Assembly: GCA_014859105.1 (NCBI GenBank)
Contig: JACUUX010000007.1
Span: 1 to 64,000 of the forward strand
Reading direction: 5' to 3'
Length of the DNA stretch: 64,000 nucleotides
From: Nitrospirota bacterium
GTDB lineage: Bacteria; Nitrospirota; Thermodesulfovibrionia; Thermodesulfovibrionales; SM23-35
The notes beneath the pieces are model-generated. The model was given only the letters and a program-made list of their open reading frames with translations, was not told the DNA's origin and searched no databases. How positions within the stretch are numbered: position 1 is the stretch's first letter; every line of letters begins with the position of its first letter. The position numbers and the translations under genes were made by a program. Shown here piece after piece: positions 42,564-51,473 of this stretch.

Positions 42564-43058
42564 CTACCTGAAGAGATTATCAATGTCTTCATCGGTGATC
42601 TCTGCGAAAATAGATTCCTCTAACTTTCCTTCGCCTCTTTCCTTTTCTACTTTCCGGGAGATATCGTCGAATATATTACTTAATGACTCGGTGGCCTTTT
42701 TTACGCGAAGGCGTACTAAACCAAGCGATGACCTGTGGTCGAAAATAACAACTAGGATAACCCGCTGTCCAATAAGTGATATATGAATATTGTCTTTTTC
42801 TCCTTCATGGAAGAGGATGGTGAATTCCCTTTCACCCAGAAGCCTTGCGATGCCTCCTGTTGCGGCTATATTACCTGCTGTAAGGGATGCAAGTGAAGTG
42901 GTATCTATATCCCGTGTTTCTCCAGCTGATGCTATGAGCTGACCATTTTTATCGACAAGGAAGACAACTTTGGCATTTGCCTGGCGACGTAGTTTCTGGA
43001 GTTCCTCTTCTATCTTCAGGAACTCCTCTTCATACATCACAAGGTCAGAACCAGTCAT
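42564..43058 (-). CDS. mglB: roadblock/LC7 protein, MglB-like
   Basis: This 164-residue roadblock/LC7-domain protein begins with a coiled coil (YEEEFLKIEEELQKLRRQ), followed by VVFLVDKNGQLIASAGE, SLASLTAGNIAATGGIARL and LIGQRVILVVIFD, the roadblock core. The tail is charged (EKERGEGKLEE). Roadblock dimers bind and activate MglA-type GTPases. It is cotranscribed with mglA. The start could be residue 1 or Met8; no strong ribosome site decides. Confidence 0.88.
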   Translation of the reverse strand: MTGSDLVMYEEEFLKIEEELQKLRRQANAKVVFLVDKNGQLIASAGETRDIDTTSLASLTAGNIAATGGIARLLGEREFTILFHEGEKDNIHISLIGQRVILVVIFDHRSSLGLVRLRVKKATESLSNIFDDISRKVEKERGEGKLEESIFAEITDEDIDNLFR

Positions 43059-43091
43059 GGTGTTAAAACTATCATATTTTAAAGCTTAATA

Positions 43092-44030
43092 TCAAGAGGC
43101 AAACAAAGCTTCCTCTTTTTGGAGCTTTTCCCATTCCCTGTCAATATCTTCCTGTGATTTCTTAATGATCCATTCATTCTCCGGTTTAAAGAGGTGTTTG
43201 AATCTTCCCTGTGGCCTGAGAAAATCTTCAACAGGCCTTTTCTGCTTTGGCCTGAAAGTGATCTTTGTAACCCCATTCTCTACTTCATAAAGAGGCCAGT
43301 GACAGGTTTCTACTGCAAGCCTGCTCAACATTATGGAATCATCGGTCCGGGACCTCCACCCCCTGTTACATGGTGATAGTATATTCATAAATTTCGGTCC
43401 TTTAATCTCTAATGCCTTTCTGACCTTCTTCATCAAATCCATCCAGTGGCTCGGAGATGCCTGCGCAACATAAGGGATATCGTGGGCTGCCATAATTCTC
43501 GTCAGGTTCTTTCTCTGTTCAGTTTTTCCCGGGACTGCACTTCCCGCAGGCCTGGTTGTCGTATCAGCACCGAAAGGGGTTGCACTTGAGCGTTGAATCC
43601 CGGTATTCATGTATGCGCCGTTGTCATAACAAATATAAAGCATGTCATGCCCTCGTTCCATTGCACCTGACAGACTCTGCAATCCTATATCATATGTTCC
43701 TCCGTCACCGCCGAATGCTATAAATTTGATCTCCCTGTCGATCTTCCCCTGCTTCTTTAAAGCCCTGTACATTGTCTCAACACCCGATATCGTGGCAGCA
43801 GCATTCTCAAAGGCACTATGTATCCATGGAATTTTCCATGCAGTATAATCGGATATACAGGTTGAAACCTCGAGACATCCTGTAGAGTTTGCAGCTATAA
43901 CAGGATAATCCGATGCCATGAGAACCATTTTTACAACAGTCGGTGCACCACATCCGGCGCACATCCTGTGACCTGCTGATATCAGTACATCTTTTTTAGA
44001 AAGTTCTCTCAGCTTCAGTATCTTTGCCAT
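43092..44030 (-). CDS. porB: pyruvate:ferredoxin oxidoreductase beta subunit
   Basis: The beta subunit (312 residues) binds thiamine pyrophosphate and a 4Fe-4S cluster. Landmarks are GHRMCAGCGAPTVVKMVL (two cluster Cys), ANSTGCLEVSTCI, and the TPP motif FGGDGGTYDIGLQSLSGA then YDNGAYMNTG. With porA it oxidises pyruvate and CoA to acetyl-CoA, CO2 and reduced ferredoxin. It is the last of four genes in order porC-porD-porA-porB, which fits the four-subunit enzyme of anaerobes. The second-Cys region and YMNTGIQRSSATPFGA favour pyruvate over 2-oxoglutarate. Confidence 0.93.
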   Translation of the reverse strand: MAKILKLRELSKKDVLISAGHRMCAGCGAPTVVKMVLMASDYPVIAANSTGCLEVSTCISDYTAWKIPWIHSAFENAAATISGVETMYRALKKQGKIDREIKFIAFGGDGGTYDIGLQSLSGAMERGHDMLYICYDNGAYMNTGIQRSSATPFGADTTTRPAGSAVPGKTEQRKNLTRIMAAHDIPYVAQASPSHWMDLMKKVRKALEIKGPKFMNILSPCNRGWRSRTDDSIMLSRLAVETCHWPLYEVENGVTKITFRPKQKRPVEDFLRPQGRFKHLFKPENEWIIKKSQEDIDREWEKLQKEEALFAS

Positions 44031-44031
44031 T

Positions 44032-45213
44032 TTATTCCCTGACCCCTATGTATTCTTTGTAAGCTTTTACTTTTCCGGATCGTGTTATCTCGATAAGTTC
44101 ATTAAGAACATGTTCTGCATGCTCGGGCAGGTAATCCCTGCCGCCGAGTCCGTATATTTTATTGATCAGTAACGGTTTTTTATCATAAGGATAAAGGCTT
44201 GTCGATATATCAAGGAACATCTGTCCGAAAGAACCACCAAATGCATCAGATCTGTCAAGTACGCATATAGCCTTTAAATATTTAAGTGCTTCTCCCATTT
44301 CTACATAAGGAAAAGGCCTGTATAATCTGGGTTTTAAAAGGCCTGCTTTTATTCCCCTGTCTCTGAATTCGTCGATCACATCTTTTGTCGTCCCTGCAGC
44401 AGAATTCAAAATTACTATTCCAATATCTGCATCATCAAGCCTGTATGTTTCAAAAAGCCCATATTTTCTACCTGAGAGTTTTTTAAACTCATCTGCTACA
44501 TCCAGAACTATCTTTGATACTTTTGATGCAACTTCATCCTGTGCTTTTCTGTATTCCATATAATAGTCCGGGAGTATCAAAGGCCCGTAACTAAGAGGAT
44601 GTTCGATATCAAGGAGGGGATTCACCTGTCTGAATTCACCAACAAAGTTCTGAACCTCTCCATCCTCAAGATATTCAATCCTGCTGATAGAATGGCCTAT
44701 TATAAAACCGTCATAACATATCATTACAGGAAGCCTTATGTCCAGGTGTTCTGCAATCCGGAATGCCTGAATAGTATTATCATATGCCTCCTGTGCATTC
44801 TCGGACCAGATCTGTATCCAGCCTGAATCCCTTGCCCCCATTGCATCAGAGTGATCACAATGAATATTTAATGGGGCAGAGAGTGACCTGTTGACAACAG
44901 GCATCACTATCGGCAGTCTTAACCCCGATGCAATATATAATATCTCCCACATCAGGGCAAGCCCCTGAGATGAAGTTGCGGTTGCTACCCTGCCGCCGGC
45001 CGCAGATGCACCAACACAGGCACTCATTGCGCTGTGTTCACTCTCAACAAGAACGAGTTCTGTCTGAACCTGACCGTTAGATACAAAGCTTGAGAATCTC
45101 TGCATCAACTCTGTCTGAGGGGTTATGGGATATGCTGCACAGACATCGGGAGTTACCTGCCTCAAGGCATTGGCAACACCTTCGTTTCCTGTGGCAGCGA
45201 CAATCTTTGGCAT
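44032..45213 (-). CDS. porA: pyruvate:ferredoxin oxidoreductase alpha subunit
   Basis: This 393-residue alpha subunit has GNEGVANALRQVTPDVCAAY, YPITPQTELMQRF, LVESEHSAMSACVGASAAG, and ATSSQGLALMWEILYIASGL, standard for the pyrimidine-binding half of the TPP enzyme. The C-terminal domain (VCVLDRSDAFGGSFGQMF in sense) completes it. The start overlaps the porD stop by one base. Expression as porCDAB from one message is likely. Confidence 0.94.
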   Translation of the reverse strand: MPKIVAATGNEGVANALRQVTPDVCAAYPITPQTELMQRFSSFVSNGQVQTELVLVESEHSAMSACVGASAAGGRVATATSSQGLALMWEILYIASGLRLPIVMPVVNRSLSAPLNIHCDHSDAMGARDSGWIQIWSENAQEAYDNTIQAFRIAEHLDIRLPVMICYDGFIIGHSISRIEYLEDGEVQNFVGEFRQVNPLLDIEHPLSYGPLILPDYYMEYRKAQDEVASKVSKIVLDVADEFKKLSGRKYGLFETYRLDDADIGIVILNSAAGTTKDVIDEFRDRGIKAGLLKPRLYRPFPYVEMGEALKYLKAICVLDRSDAFGGSFGQMFLDISTSLYPYDKKPLLINKIYGLGGRDYLPEHAEHVLNELIEITRSGKVKAYKEYIGVRE

Positions 45214-45506
45214 TATTTCTCCTCCTCAACCATAATAATCGCCTTGATTCCTTTCTTTCCGGGGCATTCAAGAGCACATATCCCGCAGCCTTTACAAAAA
45301 TCATAGTCAAACTCTGCCCTCCTGCCATCCTTTACTTTTATTGCCATATCAGGACAGTACAGCCAGCATAACAGGCACTGTATGCAATGTTCCTTTTTCC
45401 AGACGGGTTTAAACGCCCTCCATGAGCCTGTCTTAAATTCTATAGCATTTCCAGCTTCAAGAATGACAGCACCAGGCGTGACCTCTTTCCATCCCTTCAG
45501 TTTCAT
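45213..45506 (-). CDS. porD: pyruvate:ferredoxin oxidoreductase delta (ferredoxin) subunit
   Basis: This 97-residue protein has two 4Fe-4S motifs, CIQCLLCWLYCPD and CKGCGICALECP, and passes electrons from the TPP site to external ferredoxin. The N-terminal extension (GWKEVTPGAVILEAGNA) is typical of PorD. It overlaps porC by 4 bp and porA by one base. Confidence 0.93.
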   Translation of the reverse strand: MKLKGWKEVTPGAVILEAGNAIEFKTGSWRAFKPVWKKEHCIQCLLCWLYCPDMAIKVKDGRRAEFDYDFCKGCGICALECPGKKGIKAIIMVEEEK

Positions 45507-46078
45507 CCTTCCTTTACCTCCTCATAACCCCGCTTTGCTGCCTCGAGATTCCCATCTATTATCTCCTGGGAAAACTTTTTACCAAAACTCTTTTTGATAT
45601 CCTCGAGCAGATGTTCAAGACTAACAAGGTCGGTTACCCTGACTAATGCACCGAGTATTGGTAAATTTGGCACTGCCCTTTTGATACAATCCAAAGCTAT
45701 CCTGGTCGCATCAACAGTGTAAACCTTTTGTCCCGGCCCTGCTTTGATTTTTTCCCTTATTTCCTTGGCGTCACTTGAAGTATTAACAACAAATATTGCA
45801 TCCCCGGTAGCACCTTCAGACACATCAATACTGTCAAGCAGCGTGGAGTCAACCACACTGACAACTTTTGGCCGGAGCACAGGACAATGCATTCTTATTT
45901 CCTTCGAACTTATTCTATTATATGCTCTTAATGGCGCCCCTGCCCTTTCAGGGCCGTATTCGGGAAATGCCTGCACATATCTTCCCCCGCTCAAACAGGC
46001 ATCGGCAAGCACCTTTGCAGCTGTAACAGCTCCCTGTCCTCCCCTTCCATGCCACCTTATTTCAACAATTTCAGCCAT
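45503..46078 (-). CDS. porC: pyruvate:ferredoxin oxidoreductase gamma subunit
   Basis: This 191-residue subunit opens with VEIRWHGRGGQGAVTAAKVL, the family signature, and has FPEYGPERAGAPLRAYNRIS and a C-terminal EVKEG tail. It binds the CoA-linked intermediate region of the enzyme. It is the first gene of porCDAB. GGAGAT precedes the ATG, and the 115-bp AT-rich gap to yicC holds divergent promoters. Confidence 0.93.
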   Translation of the reverse strand: MAEIVEIRWHGRGGQGAVTAAKVLADACLSGGRYVQAFPEYGPERAGAPLRAYNRISSKEIRMHCPVLRPKVVSVVDSTLLDSIDVSEGATGDAIFVVNTSSDAKEIREKIKAGPGQKVYTVDATRIALDCIKRAVPNLPILGALVRVTDLVSLEHLLEDIKKSFGKKFSQEIIDGNLEAAKRGYEEVKEG

Positions 46079-46193
46079 TTTATCTCCTACAAAGGAATTT
46101 AGCTACTAATTATAATCAATTATTATTTTATTTTTCAAGTTTTCTCTCACTTTTAATTGACTAATTTGCCTCACTTTTTATAGTTTATAAAAT

Positions 46194-47042
46194 ATGATAC
46201 ATAGCATGACCGGATTTGGTAGTGCAATAAGTAATGACTTCATGGTAGAAATACGCTCTTTAAATCACAGATTTATCGATATTGCGATAAAAATGCCACC
46301 TTATATGAGCAAACTTGAAATAGACTTAAGAAATATTGTTAAAAAAAGATTCCACAGGGGAAAATTCGATGTATCCATCTCTTTTATCAACCATAAAGTG
46401 CCACAATTAAAAATAAACAAGGCACTGGCAAAGAATATTTATTCAGCATTGCTTGACTTACAGAAAGAACTCTCCATTCCCGGCGATATAACTATAGAGA
46501 CTCTGACAGTTTACAGAGAAATCCTGAACGAAGAAGAACCTCAATATAAAATAGAAGCTCTTTATGCCACTTTTAGTGAAGCCCTGTCAAATCTTGAAAT
46601 AATGAGAATTCGGGAAGGGCAACTGCTTGCAGATGATATACGGAAAAGGGTAGAGTATCTAATAGAAATAAATGACAAAATAAAATTGCTTGTGCCACAG
46701 GAAGTTGTAAGGTGGAGAGAAAAATTCACCGGCAGGTTGAGGTTGATAATCGAGTCAGGAATTGTTGATAATAATAGAATAACCCAGGAAGCAGCGATAA
46801 TGGCAGAAAAGCTCGATATATCTGAAGAAATCAGCAGAATAGAAAATCATTTGAAACAATTTATAGAAATTCTTGATAAAGATAACAGCATAGGAAAAAA
46901 ACTCGATTTTCTCCTGCAGGAGATGTTCAGGGAGGTTAATACATTAGCCTATAAGTCAGGTGATAATAACATTTCAAATTTAGTTGTTGAGATGAAAACA
47001 GAAATAGAAAAGATTAGAGAACAGGTTCAAAATATTCAATGA
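46194..47042 (+). CDS. YicC family endoribonuclease
   Basis: This 282-residue protein has [10 protein letters not shown] at the N-terminus, [14 protein letters not shown], and at the end [20 protein letters not shown] then [15 protein letters not shown], all diagnostic of YicC. The family is linked to RNA decay and stationary-phase fitness. A promoter-like TTGACT (46157-46162) and TATAGT (46179-46184) lie so close to the ATG that the message may have almost no leader. It heads a yicC-remA-like-gmk-rpoZ-coaBC operon. Confidence 0.92.
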   Translation: MIHSMTGFGSAISNDFMVEIRSLNHRFIDIAIKMPPYMSKLEIDLRNIVKKRFHRGKFDVSISFINHKVPQLKINKALAKNIYSALLDLQKELSIPGDITIETLTVYREILNEEEPQYKIEALYATFSEALSNLEIMRIREGQLLADDIRKRVEYLIEINDKIKLLVPQEVVRWREKFTGRLRLIIESGIVDNNRITQEAAIMAEKLDISEEISRIENHLKQFIEILDKDNSIGKKLDFLLQEMFREVNTLAYKSGDNNISNLVVEMKTEIEKIREQVQNIQ

Positions 47043-47053
47043 AAGGAATAATT

Positions 47054-47338
47054 ATGAAAAAAGGTGACCTTAGCCCTGTACTCGTTAATATTGGTTTTGG
47101 CAATGTTGTTGCTGCTTCAAAGGTTGTCGCAATTGTAACTCCGGGTTCTGCCCCCATGAAAAGACTTCGTGAAGAGGCAAAAAAAGCAGGCAGATTGATA
47201 GACGTTACTGAGGGTAGACGGACCCGCTCCATAATAGTGACAGACAGCAACCACATTATTCTCTCAGCAATACAGGCAGAAACAATCACACAGAGATTTT
47301 ATGAGGGACGGGAAACCTTTGCAAGCGAAGAAGGCTAA
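47054..47338 (+). CDS. RemA-like (DUF370) DNA-binding regulator
   Basis: This 94-residue protein matches the DUF370/RemA family: [59 protein letters not shown]. RemA regulates extracellular-matrix genes in Bacillus; elsewhere the gene lies, as here, between yicC and gmk. ATG 47054 follows AAAGGA and is preferred to 47039, which overlaps the yicC stop. It overlaps gmk by 38 bp. Confidence 0.88.
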   Translation: MKKGDLSPVLVNIGFGNVVAASKVVAIVTPGSAPMKRLREEAKKAGRLIDVTEGRRTRSIIVTDSNHIILSAIQAETITQRFYEGRETFASEEG

Positions 47339-47945
47339 AGGCAATCTCTTCATAATATCTGCACCATCAGGAGCCGGCAAAACAACTTTATGTAAGAAAC
47401 TTGTCTGCACTCTGCCTGATCTAAAATTTTCGGTCTCTTATACAACGCGGCAACCACGCCCCGGAGAAATTAATAACAGAGACTATACGTTCATCAGTAG
47501 AGAAGCTTTCGCGTCGATGATAGAAAAAGAAGAGTTTATAGAATGGGCAGAGGTACATGAAGAACTCTATGGAACTTCGAGAAAGAGAGTTGAAGAACTT
47601 ATGGAGTCAGGGAGTGATGTTATTCTGGATATCGACACCCAGGGTGCAATGCAAATAAAAAATAAATTTAAAAAAGGTACCTACGTTTTTATACTGCCAC
47701 CCTCTCTGGATATATTGAGAAAAAGGCTCGAAAACAGGTTGACTGATCCTGAAGAGGAGATTGAAAAAAGGATTAAAAGGGCGATTTCTGAGATAAAAAC
47801 CTATACAGAATATGGTTATGTTATAATTAATGACATTCTGGAGGAAGCATTCAAAGAACTTGCATCGATTGTAATATCGCAGAGGACGATAACTGAATTA
47901 ATTAATCCACTCTGGATAGAAGATGAGTTTTTAAAAAGGAGGTGA
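47301..47945 (+). CDS. gmk: guanylate kinase
   Basis: It phosphorylates GMP to GDP with ATP. The 214-residue enzyme has P-loop [18 protein letters not shown], the GMP-binding region [14 protein letters not shown] and [30 protein letters not shown], and the lid region [20 protein letters not shown]. The ATG at 47301 gives a 10-residue extension before the core. Position in the operon is conserved in many bacteria. Confidence 0.95.
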   Translation: MRDGKPLQAKKAKGNLFIISAPSGAGKTTLCKKLVCTLPDLKFSVSYTTRQPRPGEINNRDYTFISREAFASMIEKEEFIEWAEVHEELYGTSRKRVEELMESGSDVILDIDTQGAMQIKNKFKKGTYVFILPPSLDILRKRLENRLTDPEEEIEKRIKRAISEIKTYTEYGYVIINDILEEAFKELASIVISQRTITELINPLWIEDEFLKRR

Positions 47946-47951
47946 GAAGAT

Positions 47952-48362
47952 ATGGATATTATTTCCTTACCTGTGGAATACGACCACAGTAAAATAGACG
48001 GGCGATTCAGGATAATTGCTATAGCATCTCAAAGGGCAAAGGAGCTTGCTGTAGGTGTACAACCGAAAGTGAAAACAAAATCAAAGAAGATAACCACTTT
48101 AGCCATTGAGGAAACTATAAATAATACTGTTGAATTCCTGACAGGTGAAGAAGCCAAAAAGGCAAAAGAAGAGGCGAAAAGATTTGATTACAGGAAACTT
48201 CTTGAGGAGAAGAAAAAGGAGATTAGCAGCGAAGATCTTACAGAGTTTGAAAAAGACCTGAAGGTGTATCTCCATGAAAGGGAGTCAAAGGACAAGAAAA
48301 CTCTGGAGGGGCTGTTCGTTGAAAAACAAGAGGAAGGTTCTGAAAAAGGTACTGAAGAATAA
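47952..48362 (+). CDS. rpoZ: RNA polymerase omega subunit
   Basis: This 136-residue protein has the omega core near residues 15-65: IDGRFRIIAIASQRAKELAV then GVQPKVKTKSKKITTLAIEE. Omega assists assembly of beta' into RNA polymerase. The long charged C-terminal tail (KKEISSEDLTEFEKDLKVYL and onward) exceeds the 70-90 residues of many omegas. It follows gmk, the common order, and overlaps the predicted coaBC start. Confidence 0.85.
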   Translation: MDIISLPVEYDHSKIDGRFRIIAIASQRAKELAVGVQPKVKTKSKKITTLAIEETINNTVEFLTGEEAKKAKEEAKRFDYRKLLEEKKKEISSEDLTEFEKDLKVYLHERESKDKKTLEGLFVEKQEEGSEKGTEE

Positions 48363-49521
48363 ATCTGTACTCCTCGGCGTTTCAGGCAGCGTAGCTTCTT
48401 ACAAGGCTGTTGATTTAATCAGAAGACTTAGAGAAGAAGGTTTATCGGTTACAGTTGTGATGACCGAGGCCGCCGGAAATTTCATAACCCGCCTGTCTCT
48501 CGAAGTTGCATCTCAAAACAGGGTTTGTACAGACCTCTTCAGTAACCCCATGGCACACATCACACTACCTGCAAATGCGGATATTTTTATTGTAGCACCG
48601 GCTACAGCAAATATAATTGGCAAGTTTGCAAATGGCATTGCTGACGACATCTTGAGCACATGTTTCCTCTCATTTAAAGGTAAGGTGGCTATTGCACCTG
48701 CGATGAGCTGGAGAATCTATGAAAATCCCTTTTTTCAGGATAATCTGAAGGCACTTTTATCACGGGGAGTAGTTCAGATAGGGCCTGATAAAGGTTCACT
48801 TGCCTGTGGTGAAGAGGGAATGGGGAAAATGGCTGATATAGCCACCATAGTCGAAAGAATAAAGTCAATGCTCACAAAAAAAGACCTTCAGGATGAAAAG
48901 GTCCTCGTAACTGCAGGCCCTACAAGAGAGTTCATAGATCCTGTCAGGTTCATATCTAACAGATCGTCAGGCAAGATGGGTTATTCTTTAGCTCAAGCTG
49001 CTTTCAGAAGGGGAGCAGAGGTAACACTGATAAGTGGCCATTCCACATTAGACAGGCCAGATGGTGTAAAATTCATCTCTGTTGAAACATCAAATGATAT
49101 GCTGGATGCCGTGAATAAAGAAATTGAATCGTCAACCGTATTCATAATGTCTGCTGCTGTTTCTGATTTTATGCCTTTGGAAATGTCTGAAGAAAAAATC
49201 GAAAAGTCAGGAGAACTTTTTCTAAGGCTGAAACAAACCCCTGATATCGTTTCAGAGGTCAGTAAAAAAAGAAAAAGGCCGTTTATTATCGGGTTCGCGG
49301 CAGAGACAGGGAAACACACGGAAAGAGCAAGAAGAAAATTGAAAGAAAAAAATATGGATATGATCGTATTTAATGATGTCACAGAGCCTGGTTCAGGATT
49401 TGATGCAGATACTAATAAAGTTATAATTATTGATGAGGAAAAAGAAACAGAGCTTCCTCTTTTGCCCAAGGATTCTGTCGCCGATGCAATTTTAGCCAGA
49501 ATGATTGAAATCAGAGCTTGA
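48319..49521 (+). CDS. coaBC: bifunctional phosphopantothenoylcysteine decarboxylase/synthetase
   Basis: It ligates cysteine to 4'-phosphopantothenate and decarboxylates the product, in coenzyme A synthesis. CoaC half: VLLGVSGSVASYKAVDLIRR (FMN), MAHITL with the active His, LACGEEGMGKMADI with the flexible-flap Cys. The conserved PAMN motif reads APAMSWRIYENP, so Asn is Ser. CoaB half: VLVTAGPTREFIDPVRFISN, RSSGKMGYSLAQAAF and FIMSAAVSDFMP, FAAETGKH. TTG 48319 follows TGGAGGGG and is preferred to ATG 48274, which would add 15 basic residues within rpoZ. Confidence 0.92.
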   Translation: MKNKRKVLKKVLKNKSVLLGVSGSVASYKAVDLIRRLREEGLSVTVVMTEAAGNFITRLSLEVASQNRVCTDLFSNPMAHITLPANADIFIVAPATANIIGKFANGIADDILSTCFLSFKGKVAIAPAMSWRIYENPFFQDNLKALLSRGVVQIGPDKGSLACGEEGMGKMADIATIVERIKSMLTKKDLQDEKVLVTAGPTREFIDPVRFISNRSSGKMGYSLAQAAFRRGAEVTLISGHSTLDRPDGVKFISVETSNDMLDAVNKEIESSTVFIMSAAVSDFMPLEMSEEKIEKSGELFLRLKQTPDIVSEVSKKRKRPFIIGFAAETGKHTERARRKLKEKNMDMIVFNDVTEPGSGFDADTNKVIIIDEEKETELPLLPKDSVADAILARMIEIRA

Positions 49522-49557
49522 CTTTTTTTTTATTTTTGTTAAAAATTGGGGCATATC

Positions 49558-50667
49558 ATGGCATTTGAAGATATCGAGAGACTAAAAGAAAAGATAACTA
49601 AAGATCCAAATTCCAAACTTTTCGTTCCGCTCGCCGAAGAATACAAGAAAGCGGGGATGTTTGATGAAGCCATCGATGTGCTTATCAAGGGGCTTGAAAG
49701 ACAGCCCGGATATTTAAGTGCACGCGTTTCCCTCGGCAAGATATATACCGAAAGGGGCATGCTAAATGAGGCAAAAGATGAATTTGAAAAGGTCACCAGT
49801 TCCATACCTGACAATCTTTACGCTCATAAAAAGCTTGCTGAGATCTACAGTGATCTTGGCGAAAAAGATAAGGCCGTAAACGAGTTTAAAGCTGTATTGA
49901 AACTCAATCCCATGGATGAATGGGCAACGGCAAGCCTTGCAGAAATGGAAGAAACGAAGATTCATACAGAGGAGCAAACAGTAGAAAAAACAGAAGAGGA
50001 TATTTTAGAAGAGGAAATCCCTGTAAAGGAAGGAATTGAGGAAGAAACAGAGGAATTAGCTGAGTTGCATCTCAGTGAAGAAAATATAGAGTTATTGGAG
50101 CCTGCCTCTGAAGAAGTTGAAGAATTAATAGAAGAACAAGAAAATATTTCCAACATAGTTATCGCTGATGAAGAATTAGAGTTTGAGGAAAGTTCCCCTG
50201 AACCAGATAAAGAAAAGGAGGCAGCGGAGACTTTATTCGATATTCCTGTTACTGAAGAAGATTTAAATTCTATGAAGGCTCCTGAAGAAGCAATAGAAGA
50301 AGTTCAAGAAACCTTATCAGAGGGGCATGCAGAAATAATAGAGGAAATATCAGAAGTAGAAGAAGAATTGTCATTCGAAGGTTTACAGGAAGAAACAGAA
50401 CTTGTTGCAGAAGAGGAGGCCATCCCACCATTGAATCTCAGCGATGCAGACCCACATATACTTCAGGGCAATTATACAGAGGCTATGAACGTATACAGAA
50501 AATTACTTTCCTTAGAACCTGAAAATAAACAGGTACTCCAGCGTGTTGAAGAATTGAAGGCCCTTCTAAAGCTTCTCGGGAAAGATAAGGAAGATCTCAT
50601 AGCAAGAATGGGAAATTTACTCGAAGGTATCAAGAGAAGGCGCGATGAGTTTTTTGGAAGTTCTTAA
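49558..50667 (+). CDS. TPR protein with acidic middle region
   Basis: This 369-residue protein has TPR repeats at residues about 5-130 (LFVPLAEEYKKAGMFDEAID; ARVSLGKIYTERGMLNEAKD; AHKKLAEIYSDLGEKDKAVN) and one near the end (LQGNYTEAMNVYRKLLSLEP). Between lies a highly Glu-rich linker of roughly 170 residues, likely disordered. ATG 49558 follows TTGGGG. Its 3' end overlaps the roadblock gene by 23 bp, so both probably act together, perhaps as a scaffold for an MglA-type GTPase. Confidence 0.85.
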   Translation: MAFEDIERLKEKITKDPNSKLFVPLAEEYKKAGMFDEAIDVLIKGLERQPGYLSARVSLGKIYTERGMLNEAKDEFEKVTSSIPDNLYAHKKLAEIYSDLGEKDKAVNEFKAVLKLNPMDEWATASLAEMEETKIHTEEQTVEKTEEDILEEEIPVKEGIEEETEELAELHLSEENIELLEPASEEVEELIEEQENISNIVIADEELEFEESSPEPDKEKEAAETLFDIPVTEEDLNSMKAPEEAIEEVQETLSEGHAEIIEEISEVEEELSFEGLQEETELVAEEEAIPPLNLSDADPHILQGNYTEAMNVYRKLLSLEPENKQVLQRVEELKALLKLLGKDKEDLIARMGNLLEGIKRRRDEFFGSS

Positions 50668-51001
50668 ACAAACTGTTGATAAGGTTGACGGCGCTGTCTC
50701 GGCAATGATCATTGGCACAGACGGAATTTCTGTTCAGGAATATGCACCTGAAAAAATCGTTGACCTTACAGGGCTCAGTGCCGAGGCGTCTGCCATGATC
50801 AAGGACATCAGCTCGGCTGCTGATAATCTCGGCCTTGGCGAGGCTAAAGAGTTCTCGATTATAGCAGACAGTTGCGGCATCATAATGAGAAAGATAAATT
50901 CTGATTATTATCTCGCCCTCGTGATAAAACCTGATGGTAATTATGGCAAAGGGCGGTTTGTCCTTAAGACCGTAATCCCTAAGATAGAAGGCGAATTCTA
51001 A
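50645..51001 (+). CDS. roadblock/LC7 domain protein (118 residues)
   Basis: This compact roadblock domain has VDGAVSAMIIGTDGISVQEY, LSAEASAMIKDISSAADNL and YYLALVIKPDGNYGKGRFVL. It is the second roadblock protein in the window, the other being the MglB-like one at 42564. Such proteins form dimers that bind small Ras-like GTPases. It overlaps the TPR gene and precedes aroQ by 4 bp. Confidence 0.88.
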   Translation: MSFLEVLKQTVDKVDGAVSAMIIGTDGISVQEYAPEKIVDLTGLSAEASAMIKDISSAADNLGLGEAKEFSIIADSCGIIMRKINSDYYLALVIKPDGNYGKGRFVLKTVIPKIEGEF

Positions 51002-51005
51002 ATAA

Positions 51006-51443
51006 GTGAAATCAGATACTCCTAAGGTATTAGTTATCCACGGGCCAAATCTGAACCTTCTTGGTAAAAGGGAGACTGATATTTACGGATGCAGGTCACT
51101 TGATGAAATAAATAAAGATATTATTTCTCTCGCTTCAGAACTTGGGTTGAATGTCAGTACAAAACAGCTTAACGGAGAAGGGGATATAGTAGAGCTTATA
51201 CAGCAGGGCGATTATGAAGCTTTAATTATAAACCCTGCTGCTTATACTCATACAAGTATAGCAATAAGAGACGCCATTGCAGCTATCGGAAAACCTGCTG
51301 TCGAAGTCCATCTGTCAAACATTTACAGAAGGGAAGAATTCAGGAGAAAATCTTTTATTACAGAAGTTTCTGCCGGACAGATATGCGGCTTTGGTCCGGA
51401 CAGTTATCTCCTGGCTCTCAGAGCTATAAAAAGCATCCTATAA
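51006..51443 (+). CDS. aroQ: 3-dehydroquinate dehydratase, type II
   Basis: It removes water from 3-dehydroquinate in the shikimate pathway. The 145-residue enzyme has VIHGPNLNLLGKRETDIYG (with the catalytic Tyr region), NGEGDIVELIQQG, the YTHTSIAIRDAI loop with active His, and EVHLSNIYRREEFRRKS. A GTG start is used. Length matches the dodecameric type II enzyme. Confidence 0.95.
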   Translation: MKSDTPKVLVIHGPNLNLLGKRETDIYGCRSLDEINKDIISLASELGLNVSTKQLNGEGDIVELIQQGDYEALIINPAAYTHTSIAIRDAIAAIGKPAVEVHLSNIYRREEFRRKSFITEVSAGQICGFGPDSYLLALRAIKSIL

Positions 51444-51473
51444 CGTTAATAAAAATCTAATGAATAAGTTTTA

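Noticed and set aside
43194-46109. Plus-strand frames opposite porCDAB
   Set aside because: All are shadows of the four well-recognised oxidoreductase genes.
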